A DNA stretch of 64,000 nt from Acetatifactor muris (GCA_023663635.1 JAMPHD010000004.1:62001-126000), one strand, 5' to 3'. Numbered from the stretch's first letter, positions 54,723 to 63,123 are shown. Program-made: numbers and translations. The notes: a model not told the origin generated them from the letters alone.

Positions 54723-55187
54723 TTATTGATTAAAGGCCGTGATATTGTCCTCATTCAGCGTGAAATCATAATAGTTCAGATCTTCTCTCTTCGTCCAACC
54801 GATGCAGTTCCAGAAAGCGTTTCCCACGTCATTTTTGGTAAAGGCGATCAGGCTCACCTTATTGATCTGCTCCGCCTTCAGCGCGTTCATACAGTATACC
54901 ACCATGGCCTTGCCGATGCCAAGCCTTCTGTGATCCTCCCGCACGCACACATGGTACAGACAGCCCCGTCTGCCGTCATGCCCGCAGAGAATGCCGCCCA
55001 CGATGGAGCCGTCCTCCGCCACCGCCACCACACTGGTGCCGGGATTGCGCCTCAGGAAACGCTCCACCCCCGCCTCAGAATCATCAATGCTGCGGATGCC
55101 GAATCCTTTAATGGTCATCCAGAGCGCCTTGAGACCCGTGTAGTCCTCACGGGTCATAGCGCGTATGGTATAAGTCTTATCACTCAT
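54723..55187 (-). CDS. GNAT-family N-acetyltransferase in the arginine cluster
   Basis: 154 residues. Acetyl-CoA-binding motif A reads HVCVREDHRRLGIGKAMVVY with the RRLGIG pyrophosphate loop; ASP-like motif FTKNDVGNAFWNCIGWTKRED follows. The protein starts MSDKTYTIRAMTREDYTGLKALW. It lies between argC and argJ in the same direction, so it is co-transcribed with arginine genes. It might acetylate glutamate as a priming step, but the substrate cannot be told from sequence; many GNATs act on proteins or amines. Confidence 0.88.
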   Translation of the reverse strand: MSDKTYTIRAMTREDYTGLKALWMTIKGFGIRSIDDSEAGVERFLRRNPGTSVVAVAEDGSIVGGILCGHDGRRGCLYHVCVREDHRRLGIGKAMVVYCMNALKAEQINKVSLIAFTKNDVGNAFWNCIGWTKREDLNYYDFTLNEDNITAFNQ

Positions 55188-55217
55188 GTCTCTCTCCCGT
55201 ATCTTCCATATGATTTA

Positions 55218-56276
55218 TCAGGGGAAACAGGGCACCAGCTCCAGCCCCTCCTCCTCCGGCAGCCCGAACAGCAGATTCATGTTCTGCACCGCCTGTCCCG
55301 CCGCGCCCTTCACCAGATTGTCGATGGCGCCCATCATGATGACGCGGCCGGTCCTCTCATCGATGACAAAATTGATATCCATGTAATTGCTCCCCTCCAC
55401 CCACTTGGTCTCGGGGCAGACACCCTTCTCCAACACGCGCACAAACTTCTCGTCCGCGTAGTATTTGTCATAGACGGCTTTGATCTCCTCATATGAGGGG
55501 AGACTTCCGTCGGCTTTCCGCCTGAGGGTCGCGTACTCCGTGGCCAGAATACCGCGGTTCATGGGCACCAGATGGGGCGTAAAATTGATTGTCACAGGGC
55601 AGTTGCCCGCATAGCCGAGCTGCTCCTCAATCTCCGGCGTGTGGCGGTGACTCGCCACCCCGTATGCCTTCATATTTTCATTGACCTCACAGAACAGATT
55701 GGGCAACTTGGCTCCCCGCCCCGCCCCGGAGGTTCCGGACTTGGCATCCACGATCAGCGTGTCCACATCGATCAGCCCCTCCTTCACCATGGGATAGGCC
55801 GTCAGGATGGAACAGGTGGTATAACATCCGGGATTGGCCACCAGACGGGTCTTGTCTGTGATCTGCCCCCGATTGATCTCGCAGAGTCCGTACACCGCCT
55901 CCGGGATAAACTGCGGAGACTTGTGCTCTATTCCATACCACTGCTCATAGATCTTCACGTCCTTGATGCGGTAATCCGCGGACAGATCCACGATCTTTAC
56001 TTTCCGGAGGATCTCCTCCGTGAGCGCTCCCGCCAGAAATCCCTGAGGAGTGGCGGTAAAGATCACATCCACCTGATCCGCCAGTTCCGCCAGATTGTCG
56101 TCCCTGCACACGTCCTCCACGATTTGGAACATGTTTTGGTAGACCTCGCTGTACCTTTTATCTATGTAGCTTCTGGAACCGTACCAGACAATCCGCGCGT
56201 CTTTGTGATTCATCAAAATACGGACCAACTCTCCGCCCGCGTATCCCGTGGCTCCGATAATGCCTACTCTGACCAT
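55218..56276 (-). CDS. argC: N-acetyl-gamma-glutamyl-phosphate reductase
   Basis: ArgC reduces acetylglutamyl phosphate with NADPH. 352 residues from the ATG at 56276, with GGGAGG upstream. Landmarks: VGIIGATGYAGGELVRIL (nucleotide loop), the catalytic Cys in VANPGCYTTCSIL and HRHTPEIEEQLG. It heads the argC-GNAT-argJ-argB-argD operon, divergent from argG. Confidence 0.97.
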   Translation of the reverse strand: MVRVGIIGATGYAGGELVRILMNHKDARIVWYGSRSYIDKRYSEVYQNMFQIVEDVCRDDNLAELADQVDVIFTATPQGFLAGALTEEILRKVKIVDLSADYRIKDVKIYEQWYGIEHKSPQFIPEAVYGLCEINRGQITDKTRLVANPGCYTTCSILTAYPMVKEGLIDVDTLIVDAKSGTSGAGRGAKLPNLFCEVNENMKAYGVASHRHTPEIEEQLGYAGNCPVTINFTPHLVPMNRGILATEYATLRRKADGSLPSYEEIKAVYDKYYADEKFVRVLEKGVCPETKWVEGSNYMDINFVIDERTGRVIMMGAIDNLVKGAAGQAVQNMNLLFGLPEEEGLELVPCFP

Positions 56277-56318
56277 AGTCTCTCTATTTCCTCCCAATGC
56301 ATTTTAGTGTCTTTTGTT

Positions 56319-56346
56319 ATCATACCACTTTCTGCATAAATGTCCA
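56319..56346 (-). promoter_or_regulatory. Likely argC operon promoter
   Basis: On the minus strand TGGACA (56346-56341), 16 bases, TATGAT (56324-56319), about 45 bp before the argC start. A TTTATGCA half-site lies in the spacer, consistent with ArgR control. Confidence 0.6.
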
Positions 56347-56359
56347 CCACTTTTTGAAT

Positions 56360-56412
56360 TTTATGCATAAATATTTATTATTTTTCGTTTTATGCATTAT
56401 TTTTGCATAAAA
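56360..56412. promoter_or_regulatory. Cluster of likely ArgR operators between argC and argG
   Basis: TTTATGCATAAA at 56360-56371 is a perfect 12-bp palindrome, and TTTTATGCA-N7-TGCATAAAA at 56388-56412 is a 9-bp inverted repeat; another TGCATAAA half lies at 56333-56340. Repeated TGCATAAA halves between divergent arginine genes match the style of ARG boxes bound by ArgR/AhrC hexamers. ArgR itself is not in the window. Confidence 0.7.
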
Positions 56413-56434
56413 TCGAATAATTTCACGCCAAATA

Positions 56435-56463
56435 TTGCATTTCATTCCGGAATGTTGTATAGT
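56435..56463 (+). promoter_or_regulatory. Likely argG promoter
   Basis: TTGCAT (56435-56440), 17 bases, TATAGT (56458-56463), about 40 bp before the argG start at 56509. The spacer contains the palindrome TTCCGGAA. ArgR-like sites lie directly upstream. Confidence 0.65.
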
Positions 56464-56508
56464 AGGATTCAGATTGCCGCAGAAGCGGCAGAATGGGAGG
56501 CAATCATT

Positions 56509-57732
56509 ATGAAAGAAAAAGTTGTGTTGGCTTATTCCGGCGGCTTGGACACCACCGCCATCATCCCCTGGCTCAAGGAGAATTTTGACTACGAAGTGAT
56601 CTGCGTCTGCGTGGACTGCGGACAGGCGGAGGAGCTTGACGGTCTGGAAGAGAGAGCGAAGTTCTGCGGCGCTTCCAAATTATACATCGAAAATGTGGTG
56701 GACGAGTTCTGCGATGAGTACATCGTCCCCTGTGTGCAGGCCAATGCCGTCTATGAGAACAAATATCTGCTCGGCACCTCCATGGCGCGCCCCCTGATCG
56801 CCAAGAAACTGGTGGAGATCGCAAGAAAAGAGGGCGCTACCGCCATCTGCCACGGGGCCACCGGCAAGGGCAATGACCAGATCCGTTTTGAGCTCGGTAT
56901 CAAGGCGCTGGCTCCCGACATCCGCATCATCGCGGCCTGGAGAAATGACAAATGGACCATGGACTCCCGCGAGTCCGAGATCGCGTACTGCAAGGAGCAT
57001 GGCATCGATCTGCCCTTCTCCGCCGATTCCTCCTACAGCCGTGACCGCAATATCTGGCACATCAGCCATGAGGGACTGGAGTTGGAGGATCCCGCCAACG
57101 AGCCCAACTATGACCATCTGTTGGTGTTGGGCACCACTCCCAAGAAGGCTCCCGATGAGGGCGAATATGTGACCATGACCTTCGAGAAAGGCGTTCCCAC
57201 TTCCGTGAACGGTCAAAAGATGAAAGTCTCCGAGATCATCTCCACCCTGAACGCGTTGGGCGGCAAGCATGGCATCGGCATCATCGACATCGTGGAAAAC
57301 CGCGTGGTGGGCATGAAATCCCGCGGCGTGTACGAGACGCCCGGCGGAACCATTCTAATGGAGGCGCATCAGCAGCTTGAGGAGCTGATCCTGGACCGCG
57401 ATACATACGCTCTGAAGAAAGAGATGGGCAGCCGTTTCGCAAGTCTGGTATACGAGGGCAAGTGGTTCACGCCCCTGCGTCAGGCGGAACAGGCTTTTAT
57501 AGAAGAGACACAGAAATATGTCACCGGCGAGGTGAAATTCAAGCTCTACAAGGGCAATATCATCAAGGCGGGAACCACTTCCCCCTACACGCTCTACAAT
57601 GAGGCCATCGCCTCCTTCACCACCGGCGATCTCTATGACCACCATGACGCGGAGGGCTTTATCAACCTCTTCGGCCTCTCCTGCAAGGTACGCGCCATGA
57701 AGATGCAGGAACAGGGCGTGGATCTGCTGTGA
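56509..57732 (+). CDS. argG: Argininosuccinate synthase
   Basis: ArgG joins citrulline and aspartate with ATP. 407 residues starting [22 protein letters not shown] with the PP-loop SGGLDTT, then [14 protein letters not shown] and [17 protein letters not shown] lies eight bases before the ATG. argH, its usual neighbour, is not next to it; a DUF1294 gene follows. Confidence 0.97.
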   Translation: MKEKVVLAYSGGLDTTAIIPWLKENFDYEVICVCVDCGQAEELDGLEERAKFCGASKLYIENVVDEFCDEYIVPCVQANAVYENKYLLGTSMARPLIAKKLVEIARKEGATAICHGATGKGNDQIRFELGIKALAPDIRIIAAWRNDKWTMDSRESEIAYCKEHGIDLPFSADSSYSRDRNIWHISHEGLELEDPANEPNYDHLLVLGTTPKKAPDEGEYVTMTFEKGVPTSVNGQKMKVSEIISTLNALGGKHGIGIIDIVENRVVGMKSRGVYETPGGTILMEAHQQLEELILDRDTYALKKEMGSRFASLVYEGKWFTPLRQAEQAFIEETQKYVTGEVKFKLYKGNIIKAGTTSPYTLYNEAIASFTTGDLYDHHDAEGFINLFGLSCKVRAMKMQEQGVDLL

Positions 57733-57734
57733 GC

Positions 57735-58007
57735 ATGAACATCCTGATCCTTTTGTACCTGACAGGCATCAATGTGACTGCCTTTGCCCTGATGGGCATG
57801 GATAAGCGCCGCGCAAGACAACATGCGTGGCGCATTTCCGAGAAAACACTATTCTTATCTGCAATCTTGGGCGGAAGTGTCGGCGCATACCTGGGTATGC
57901 GCCTCTTCCGCCACAAGACAAGGCATTGGTATTTTGTGTACGGCATACCCGCCATCTTCCTGATACAGGCGGGGCTCGGGGTATTTTGGTATATGCATGT
58001 TCATTGA
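57735..58007 (+). CDS. DUF1294 small membrane protein
   Basis: 90 residues: MNILILLYLTGINVTAFALMG, the family motif MDKRRARQHAWRISEKTLFLSAILGGSVGAYLGM, then RHKTRHWYFVYGIPAIFLIQAG, giving three hydrophobic segments. The start at 57735 is chosen; a GTG six bases earlier (57729) overlaps the argG stop. Function unknown. Probably carried on the argG transcript. Confidence 0.88.
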   Translation: MNILILLYLTGINVTAFALMGMDKRRARQHAWRISEKTLFLSAILGGSVGAYLGMRLFRHKTRHWYFVYGIPAIFLIQAGLGVFWYMHVH

Positions 58008-58014
58008 GTCCGGG

Positions 58015-58048
58015 CCCGGGCGGTCACTTCCGACCGTTTGGACCCGGG
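58015..58048. terminator. G+C-rich hairpin between convergent DUF1294 and degV genes
   Basis: CCCGGG-CGGTC, a 6-base loop, GACCG, six bases and CCCGGG form a bulged stem. No T-run follows on either strand, so termination would be weak. It lies seven bases after the DUF1294 stop in a 71-bp gap. Confidence 0.4.
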
Positions 58049-58078
58049 CAGCCGTTTCCGGGCGACCGGTGTGGCCGT

Positions 58079-58912
58079 CTAGGCCGTGACGATCACGCCG
58101 CCGTCATTGGCGTACATGCTGCTGACTCCCCGGGTATCCATGATGATGCACTCCCTGAAAGCGGCTTTCTCCATGACCATATTCTTTACCATCTCCGCCC
58201 GCTCGGGGGCATTGCAGTGGGTGATCATCAGACGGCGATTCGGCGCGTCCGGCGTCTGCGCCGCCATCTCCGCCATCCGTCCCAAAGCCTTCTTGATGCC
58301 GATGCTCTGGCCTTTCTGTACGATCACGCCTTTATCTCCCGCCATGATCGGTTTGATGCTCAGAGTGGACGCCACCATGGCTTTCACCTTAGAGAGACGG
58401 CCGTTCTTGCGCAGCGTCTCCAGATTGTCCAACACAAACCATGTCTCCATCCGGTCTCGGAAATTCTCCGCCTGCTCCACCACCTGCTCAAAGGAAAGTC
58501 CCTGCTCCTCCAACTCCATGATCTTTAAAGCGATCTGCGTCTCCCCGCAACTGGCGGATTGGGAATCCACCACATGGATCTGTTGCCCGCCATATTTTTC
58601 CAAATAGAGATTCTTCGCGAGACAGGCGCTGTTGTGACTGCCGCTCAACTGCGCGGACAGAGTGATCACATAGACTCGCTCCGCCTCACAGGCATAGGCA
58701 TCCATATACCGCTCCGGAGACGGACAGGAGGATCTGGGGCACAGGGGACATTCCGCCACTTTCCGCAGAAACTCAGCCTGATCAAAATCTTTATCGTCCC
58801 ATACGCAATAATCCCCCACTTCCAGTCCCAGAGGCACGGACTCAAATCTGTCGTCTCCCTCGTATTCTTTGGGGATTTCTCCGCAACTGTCCAACACAAT
58901 TTTATAGCTCAT
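58079..58912 (-). CDS. DegV-family fatty-acid-binding protein
   Basis: 277 residues of the DegV (FakB) fold: MSYKIVLDSCGEIPKEY start, the ligand-carboxylate motif around ITLSAQLSGSHNSA, VVDSQSASCGETQIAL, and the C-terminal HCNAPERAEMVKNMVM. DegV proteins hold a fatty acid and present it to a FakA-type kinase. No fakA is nearby. A CPLCPRSSCPSPERY stretch with extra Cys is notable. Confidence 0.92.
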   Translation of the reverse strand: MSYKIVLDSCGEIPKEYEGDDRFESVPLGLEVGDYCVWDDKDFDQAEFLRKVAECPLCPRSSCPSPERYMDAYACEAERVYVITLSAQLSGSHNSACLAKNLYLEKYGGQQIHVVDSQSASCGETQIALKIMELEEQGLSFEQVVEQAENFRDRMETWFVLDNLETLRKNGRLSKVKAMVASTLSIKPIMAGDKGVIVQKGQSIGIKKALGRMAEMAAQTPDAPNRRLMITHCNAPERAEMVKNMVMEKAAFRECIIMDTRGVSSMYANDGGVIVTA

Positions 58913-58984
58913 GTTTTTCCAAACCCTTCCACATAGTTTTTAATACTACTTATGATAGCACAGTTTTCTATGAATGTAAAGTAT

Positions 58985-59013
58985 TTGTATATTGAACCCG
59001 TTTGCGGTATACT
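58985..59013 (+). promoter_or_regulatory. Likely promoter of the 164-residue unknown gene
   Basis: TTGTAT (58985-58990), 17 bases, TATACT (59008-59013), about 70 bp before the start at 59084. Confidence 0.55.
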
Positions 59014-59083
59014 GAATCAGGGTTCGGACGCATACCGCCCCACGATCCAGCGATATTTCATTTTATATATAACGGAGGTATAC

Positions 59084-59578
59084 ATGCTCGCATTAGAGAT
59101 TTCTTCCATGAAACAGTTTATGACCCGGCTGCTCTCCGCCGATACCTTTGACGGTTTCCTGTTGGAGGAGGCGACTATCCGCACCGCCACCGGCTACCGC
59201 ATCGACGGGCGGATGAATCCGGAGTTCTTTCCCCCCGAGGAGCGGGACCGGACCATGATCCCCTATGATTTCTGCCCCTGGAGTGAGATGCGGGGCCTTT
59301 GCTTTGACCTGATCAAGGGAAAATACACGCCCCTGCACTTTAAGTTTGTACTGCAATTAAAGCCCGAGCTCGCCGAACGTCTGCTGCGGGAGCATATGGA
59401 GGATATCTCCGGGGTCAAAGCCCTGATCCTCACCATCCGCTATGACGGCGGACGAGCCGTTCTCACCACCGGCGCCTCCCATCACACCTTCGTGCCGGAC
59501 AGGGAGGCGGAGAGAATCTGGGACAACGCTCTCTGCAAATATCTGGAGGAGAAAGGAATCGGGTATGAGAAACTCTGA
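59084..59578 (+). CDS. Unknown protein, DUF5721-like
   Basis: 164 residues starting MLALEISSMKQFMTRLLSADTFDGFLLEEA; GGAGG lies six bases before this ATG, while the frame is open upstream to 58952 without a ribosome site. Later landmarks are MIPYDFCPWSEMRGLCFDLIKGKYTPLHFKFVLQL and ILTIRYDGGRAVLTTG. No signal or membrane part. I recall such proteins as DUF5721 in Lachnospiraceae; no function is known. A perfect terminator stem overlaps its last codons. Confidence 0.78.
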   Translation: MLALEISSMKQFMTRLLSADTFDGFLLEEATIRTATGYRIDGRMNPEFFPPEERDRTMIPYDFCPWSEMRGLCFDLIKGKYTPLHFKFVLQLKPELAERLLREHMEDISGVKALILTIRYDGGRAVLTTGASHHTFVPDREAERIWDNALCKYLEEKGIGYEKL

Positions 59579-59593
59579 AATTTCTCATACCCG
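59560..59593. terminator. Terminator hairpin overlapping the end of the DUF5721-like gene
   Basis: CGGGTATGAGAAA and TTTCTCATACCCG form a perfect 13-bp stem with an 8-base loop that contains the TGA stop. It can work for the plus-strand gene and for RNA coming from spoVAE on the minus strand. T-runs are short on both sides. Confidence 0.65.
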
Positions 59594-59628
59594 TTCAAAC
59601 ATACTCATTCTGAATCCGCATCCTGCGC

Positions 59629-59985
59629 TCAGGCCTTCATCTTGGGCTTAAAGATCAGGCTCACGAGATAGCCGAAGATCAAAGCGGCCGCGGTTCCCAC
59701 GGCACCGGCCTTGAATCCTCCGGAGAACAGCCCCAGAAATCCCTGCTCACCGACAGCCTCCTTGACACCCTTCATCAGCACATTTCCAAAACCGAGCAGC
59801 GGCACACTCGCCCCCGCTCCGGCAAATTCCTGAAAAGGCTCATACAGGCCGAACAGACTGATCACCGCGCCGGTCACCACCAACAATACCATGATGCGCC
59901 CCGGCATCAGTTTGGTCTTCTCCATGAGGATCTGCACCGCCACACAGATCAATCCGCCCACCCAGAATGCATTTACATAATCCAT
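59629..59985 (-). CDS. spoVAE: Stage V sporulation protein AE (SpoVAE/SpoVAEb)
   Basis: SpoVA proteins move dipicolinic acid into the forespore and out at germination. 118 residues with hydrophobic segments YVNAFWVGGLICVAVQILM, IMVLLVVTGAVISLFGLY, ASVPLLGFGNVLMKGV and the end FKAGAVGTAAALIFGYLVSLIF. GAGGAG precedes the ATG at 59985. It is separated from spoVAD by ridA, a small gene and a repeat, and no spoVAC is adjacent, unlike the usual spoVAC-AD-AE order. Confidence 0.9.
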   Translation of the reverse strand: MDYVNAFWVGGLICVAVQILMEKTKLMPGRIMVLLVVTGAVISLFGLYEPFQEFAGAGASVPLLGFGNVLMKGVKEAVGEQGFLGLFSGGFKAGAVGTAAALIFGYLVSLIFKPKMKA

Positions 59986-60080
59986 CCGACACACTCCTCC
60001 CTCCCGTCCGCCGTTTCACCGCGGACCGGTCGGGCGTTAAACCGCCCTCTGCGGGAGAGTATTGCCCGAACAGCGCCCGA

Positions 60081-60455
60081 TTATACCTCAGCGATCACTT
60101 CCACCTCGCACAGCACATTCTTGGGCAGAGTCTTGACCGCCACACAGCTGCGCGCCGGTCTCTCCGTAAAGTACTTCGCGTAGACCTCATTGAAGGTGGC
60201 AAAGTCATTCATATCTGCCAGAAAACAGGTGGTTTTGATCACCTTATCATAAGAAGTTCCCGCCTCGGCCAAGATGGCCCCGAGATTCTTCATCACCTGC
60301 TCCGTCTGCTCCACGATACCCTCTGCCTCGATCGCTCCTGTTGCAGGATTTATTGCAATCTGTCCCGATGAAAATAACAGGTTGCCCGAAATGATTCCCT
60401 GTGAATAAGGGCCGATTGCGGCCGGTGCTTTTTCTGTTGCAACTTTCTTTAACAT
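60081..60455 (-). CDS. ridA: RidA-family imine/enamine deaminase
   Basis: RidA hydrolyses reactive enamines such as 2-aminoacrylate released by PLP enzymes acting on Ser or Cys. 124 residues starting MLKKVATEKAPAAIGPYSQG; the conserved FSSGQIAINPATG and ERPARSCVAVKTLPKNVLCEVEVIA with the carboxylate-binding Arg are present. AGGAGG precedes the ATG at 60455. It interrupts the spoVA genes. C-S lyases in this window would release the enamine that RidA removes. Confidence 0.95.
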   Translation of the reverse strand: MLKKVATEKAPAAIGPYSQGIISGNLLFSSGQIAINPATGAIEAEGIVEQTEQVMKNLGAILAEAGTSYDKVIKTTCFLADMNDFATFNEVYAKYFTERPARSCVAVKTLPKNVLCEVEVIAEV

Positions 60456-60468
60456 AACACATGTCCTC

Positions 60469-60720
60469 CTACGTTGTTTTCTCCGGGTCCGGCTCATCAA
60501 ACTCCACCGTCACATAAAATCCCCGGGCATTCTCCACAATGTCCGCCACCACGCCCTGTCTGCTCACCAGTCGCCTGTTGAACGGGATATTGGCCGACAT
60601 GGCGAGCGCGGGATCGATGGTATAGTAATAGTTGCTGGGGAGCAGCCCCTCCGTGATCGTGATCTTCTGTCCGACCTCCAACAGGCCCTGCCGCTCCATT
60701 TTGAATTCCATTCTGCGCAT
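60469..60720 (-). CDS. Small protein of unknown function before ridA
   Basis: 83 residues (MRRMEFKMERQGLLEVGQKITITEG...), ending VEFDEPDPEKTT. Pattern of beta strands with GLLEVGQKITITEGLLP and RGFYVTVEFDEPD; soluble, no known domain recognised. GGAGG lies only four bases before the first ATG, so a start at codon 4 or 8 is possible. It is 13 bases before ridA and probably co-transcribed. Confidence 0.65.
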   Translation of the reverse strand: MRRMEFKMERQGLLEVGQKITITEGLLPSNYYYTIDPALAMSANIPFNRRLVSRQGVVADIVENARGFYVTVEFDEPDPEKTT

Positions 60721-60800
60721 ACTGCCTCCTTACGGGCCGCCCGTCACAGCCCCAAGGACATTTTAGCAGTATCCCGGCCGGATTGCAAGGGGGGAGGGAA

Positions 60801-61046
60801 TGCGGGGGCAGCCCCAGGAGAGAATGCGGCTCATCCTTTTTTTCATAACAGTACCTGACTCCTGCTCCGGTGGGGCAATCATTTCTACTCGGACACGCTT
60901 CCGCTCGGCGAAAAACGCAGCGGTGCTAAACTCGAAAATACCTCGTTAAGCACCGGCGTTTTTCAACGGTCCTCGTAAAAACGACTGCCCCGCCGGAGTT
61001 CGATTTCGGTAAACGGCTATGAATAATAAGGGACTGCTCCCCGCGT
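60801..61046. repeat. Long near-palindromic repeat element, copy B
   Basis: About 246 bp. The left arm from GCGGGGGCAGCCCC pairs with the right arm ending near GGGACTGCTCCCCGCG; inner parts GGCGAAAAACGCAGCGGTGC and GCACCGGCGTTTTTC pair around the loop TCGAAAATACCTC. Core and arms align with copy A at 11731-11957 (CGGTGCTAAAC ... GTTAAGCACCGG in both), in the same orientation. It fills the 340-bp gap between the spoVAD stop and the 83-residue gene. No reading frame of interest. Confidence 0.8.
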
Positions 61047-61062
61047 TCTGAGCATATCATTC

Positions 61063-62151
61063 CTACAGACAGCTCTCCAGTACCAGTGCGTGGGCGATCC
61101 CGGGCACACTCTTGCCCTCATTGAAACTGGTCTTGGACAGCAGTGCCCCGGTGGGCATGAACAGCACCTTTTTCCAGTTTCCCTCCTCCAACTGCTTTAA
61201 AATGTAGGCGGACAAGGTCACGGCGCTGCAGCCGCAGCCGCTTCCGCCGGCGTGGGTGTCCTGGGTCTGCGCGTCAAAGATCTCCAGTCCGCAGTCCATA
61301 TGGCGTGAGGCGATGTCATATCCCTTCTCATTCATCAGATCGATCAGGGCGCGCTGTCCCACACTGCCTAGATCTCCTGTGATGATCTTATCGTAATCCT
61401 CCGGTTGACTATTAAAGTCAAGAAAATGTTGTTCCAAAGTCGAAGCTGACGCGGGTGCCATACATGCCCCCATATTCATGGAATCCTTCAAGCCGTAATC
61501 CGTGATTTTTCCCACAGTTATGCCGCTTATCAGGGCTCGCGCCCCTTTTGACACCTGTGTTTTATTTGTACCTGACACCTCTGTCGAACCGCAACAACGC
61601 CTGTTATCTTTTCCGTCCGGCACAGCGCCCAACACAAAGGCCCCGCTCCCCGTCACAGTCCATGTGGCAGACAGAGGGCGCTGATTGCCATACTCTAAGG
61701 GAAAGCGAAATTCCTTCTCCGCGCTGGCAAAATGACTGGAGGTGACACAGACCACCTTGTCCGCAAAATTGCCGGCGACGGCCAGAGCCCCCAGAGCCAA
61801 TGCCTCCCCACAGGTGGAGCAGGCCCCATAGAGCCCGAACAGCGGGATCTGATAGTTTGAGATGCCGAAGGAGGTGGCGATGGACTGTCCCAGAAGATCC
61901 CCCGCAAACAGAAAATCCACATCCTGCGCTCTCACCCCGGCCTTCTCCAAGGCCAGATAGACCGCGTCTTTTTGCAGATTGCTCTCCGCCTCCTCCCAAG
62001 TCTCACAGCCGAACAGATCATCCTCCCCGACCATATCAAAAAGAAGCCCCAGCGGGCCCTCTCCTTCTTTCTTGCCCACCACGCCGGCGCTTCCCGTGAT
62101 ATAGACCGGTTTCTCCAACCGGATACTTGATCTTCCCAAATGCTGACCCAT
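61063..62151 (-). CDS. spoVAD: Stage V sporulation protein AD
   Basis: SpoVAD binds dipicolinic acid in the SpoVA channel and has a thiolase fold. 362 residues from the ATG at 62151, with GGGAGGGA upstream. Landmarks: VYITGSAGVVGKKEGEGPLG, LFGLYGACSTCGEALALGA and MNMGACMAPASASTLEQHF. Between GAVPDG and ARALISGITVG lies a polar stretch of about 20 residues (DNRRCCGSTEVSGTNKTQVS) that I do not recall from other SpoVAD proteins; the DNA there looks like a short REP-type insertion. The frame is kept. Confidence 0.93.
   Translation of the reverse strand: MGQHLGRSSIRLEKPVYITGSAGVVGKKEGEGPLGLLFDMVGEDDLFGCETWEEAESNLQKDAVYLALEKAGVRAQDVDFLFAGDLLGQSIATSFGISNYQIPLFGLYGACSTCGEALALGALAVAGNFADKVVCVTSSHFASAEKEFRFPLEYGNQRPLSATWTVTGSGAFVLGAVPDGKDNRRCCGSTEVSGTNKTQVSKGARALISGITVGKITDYGLKDSMNMGACMAPASASTLEQHFLDFNSQPEDYDKIITGDLGSVGQRALIDLMNEKGYDIASRHMDCGLEIFDAQTQDTHAGGSGCGCSAVTLSAYILKQLEEGNWKKVLFMPTGALLSKTSFNEGKSVPGIAHALVLESCL
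61546..61584. repeat. REP-like insertion inside spoVAD
   Basis: The minus strand has GGTGTCAGGTAC followed after a few bases by ACAGGTGTCA, i.e. two GGTGTCA units. A similar GTACCTGAC lies at 60851-60859 beside repeat copy B. Such GTGTCAGGTAC motifs are typical of short interspersed repeats moved by Y1-type transposases. No such transposase is in the window. Confidence 0.4.
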
Positions 62152-62238
62152 ATGACCGCTCCCTCCCAATTCTTTTTGGTAGCTATCATATCCGGTCAGC
62201 CCTGACTTTATACACCTCTTTGCGATCCGCTCAATATG

Positions 62239-63123
62239 TCAGTGTGTCTGACGGATGCAGAACACAAAGTATCCTCTCCCCGTGTCAAACAACAGGCTGA
62301 AACGCGGGTATTCTCTCTCAAATGCCATCAACATCTGACTGTAAGTCAACATATTATTTTTCTCAAGCTTATACAGATCCGCCGCGGTAAAATGCGTTCC
62401 AACCCGGTCCGCGATCACCTGAGAGATCTGCATCATGGCATACATCACCGTCTGATCCATCTTGAGAAGCTGTTTCTGCAGCATCTCCCCCAACGTTTGG
62501 AGCACCAGACGCTCCTCATATCCCAGAAAGATCTGCAGTTTCTCACTTTCCTTCGTGAGGAAATTCAAGCGGTAAAAAATGCTCTTGCCGATATCTTCTC
62601 CCCCGTAATGCGCGCTGACGAGCTTGGTCTTGAGCCCGAACACCTCCTGCATACTCTGGCTCACGGCCTGCTGCAGATCACTGCTCTCATCCGCCGTGAG
62701 GCTATGTACCCATTTATTGGAAACCCGCCCCACGATGGCGCGATCCTCGATCATGATATGACCGTTGAGCCAACCGATACAGATGCCCAGAAAATGCTGC
62801 ACGGACTCCGGAGAGTAATCCGACTCCTCCATCTCCTGCTCCAACGCGGGCAAAGTCAGATCCCGCAGATTGTCATGCAGCTGCTTGTGCATCTCATAAC
62901 CGTCATAATTGGTATATTTCATGTACATCTCTTCCGACGCGAAATGCTTGATGGCGTAGCTCTTAAAGAACTTGATCCCCTCTTGGCATACCCACTTTCG
63001 GTTCTTCTCGTCCTCGTTGAGACGGATGATCTTGCCCACAATTCCAAACAGCCTTTTGTGCGCACTGTCCACTTCATCAACGCCGATCTTGAACCGATCA
63101 TCCCATGCCACTTCCTTCGCCAT
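62239..63123 (-). CDS. Hemerythrin-domain protein with extra C-terminal domain
   Basis: 294 residues from the ATG at 63123, with GGGGGG seven bases upstream. Residues 1-140 are a bacteriohemerythrin with all seven iron ligands: H22, H60, E64, H79, H83, H122, D127. It would bind oxygen at a di-iron site. Residues 145-294 form a second domain (QSMQEVFGLKTKLVSAHYGG, MMQISQVIADRVGTHFT) that resembles a CheX-like or other sensory fold; this is a weak guess. It may sense or scavenge oxygen. Tandem 38-bp repeats lie in its promoter region. Confidence 0.9.
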   Translation of the reverse strand: MAKEVAWDDRFKIGVDEVDSAHKRLFGIVGKIIRLNEDEKNRKWVCQEGIKFFKSYAIKHFASEEMYMKYTNYDGYEMHKQLHDNLRDLTLPALEQEMEESDYSPESVQHFLGICIGWLNGHIMIEDRAIVGRVSNKWVHSLTADESSDLQQAVSQSMQEVFGLKTKLVSAHYGGEDIGKSIFYRLNFLTKESEKLQIFLGYEERLVLQTLGEMLQKQLLKMDQTVMYAMMQISQVIADRVGTHFTAADLYKLEKNNMLTYSQMLMAFEREYPRFSLLFDTGRGYFVFCIRQTH

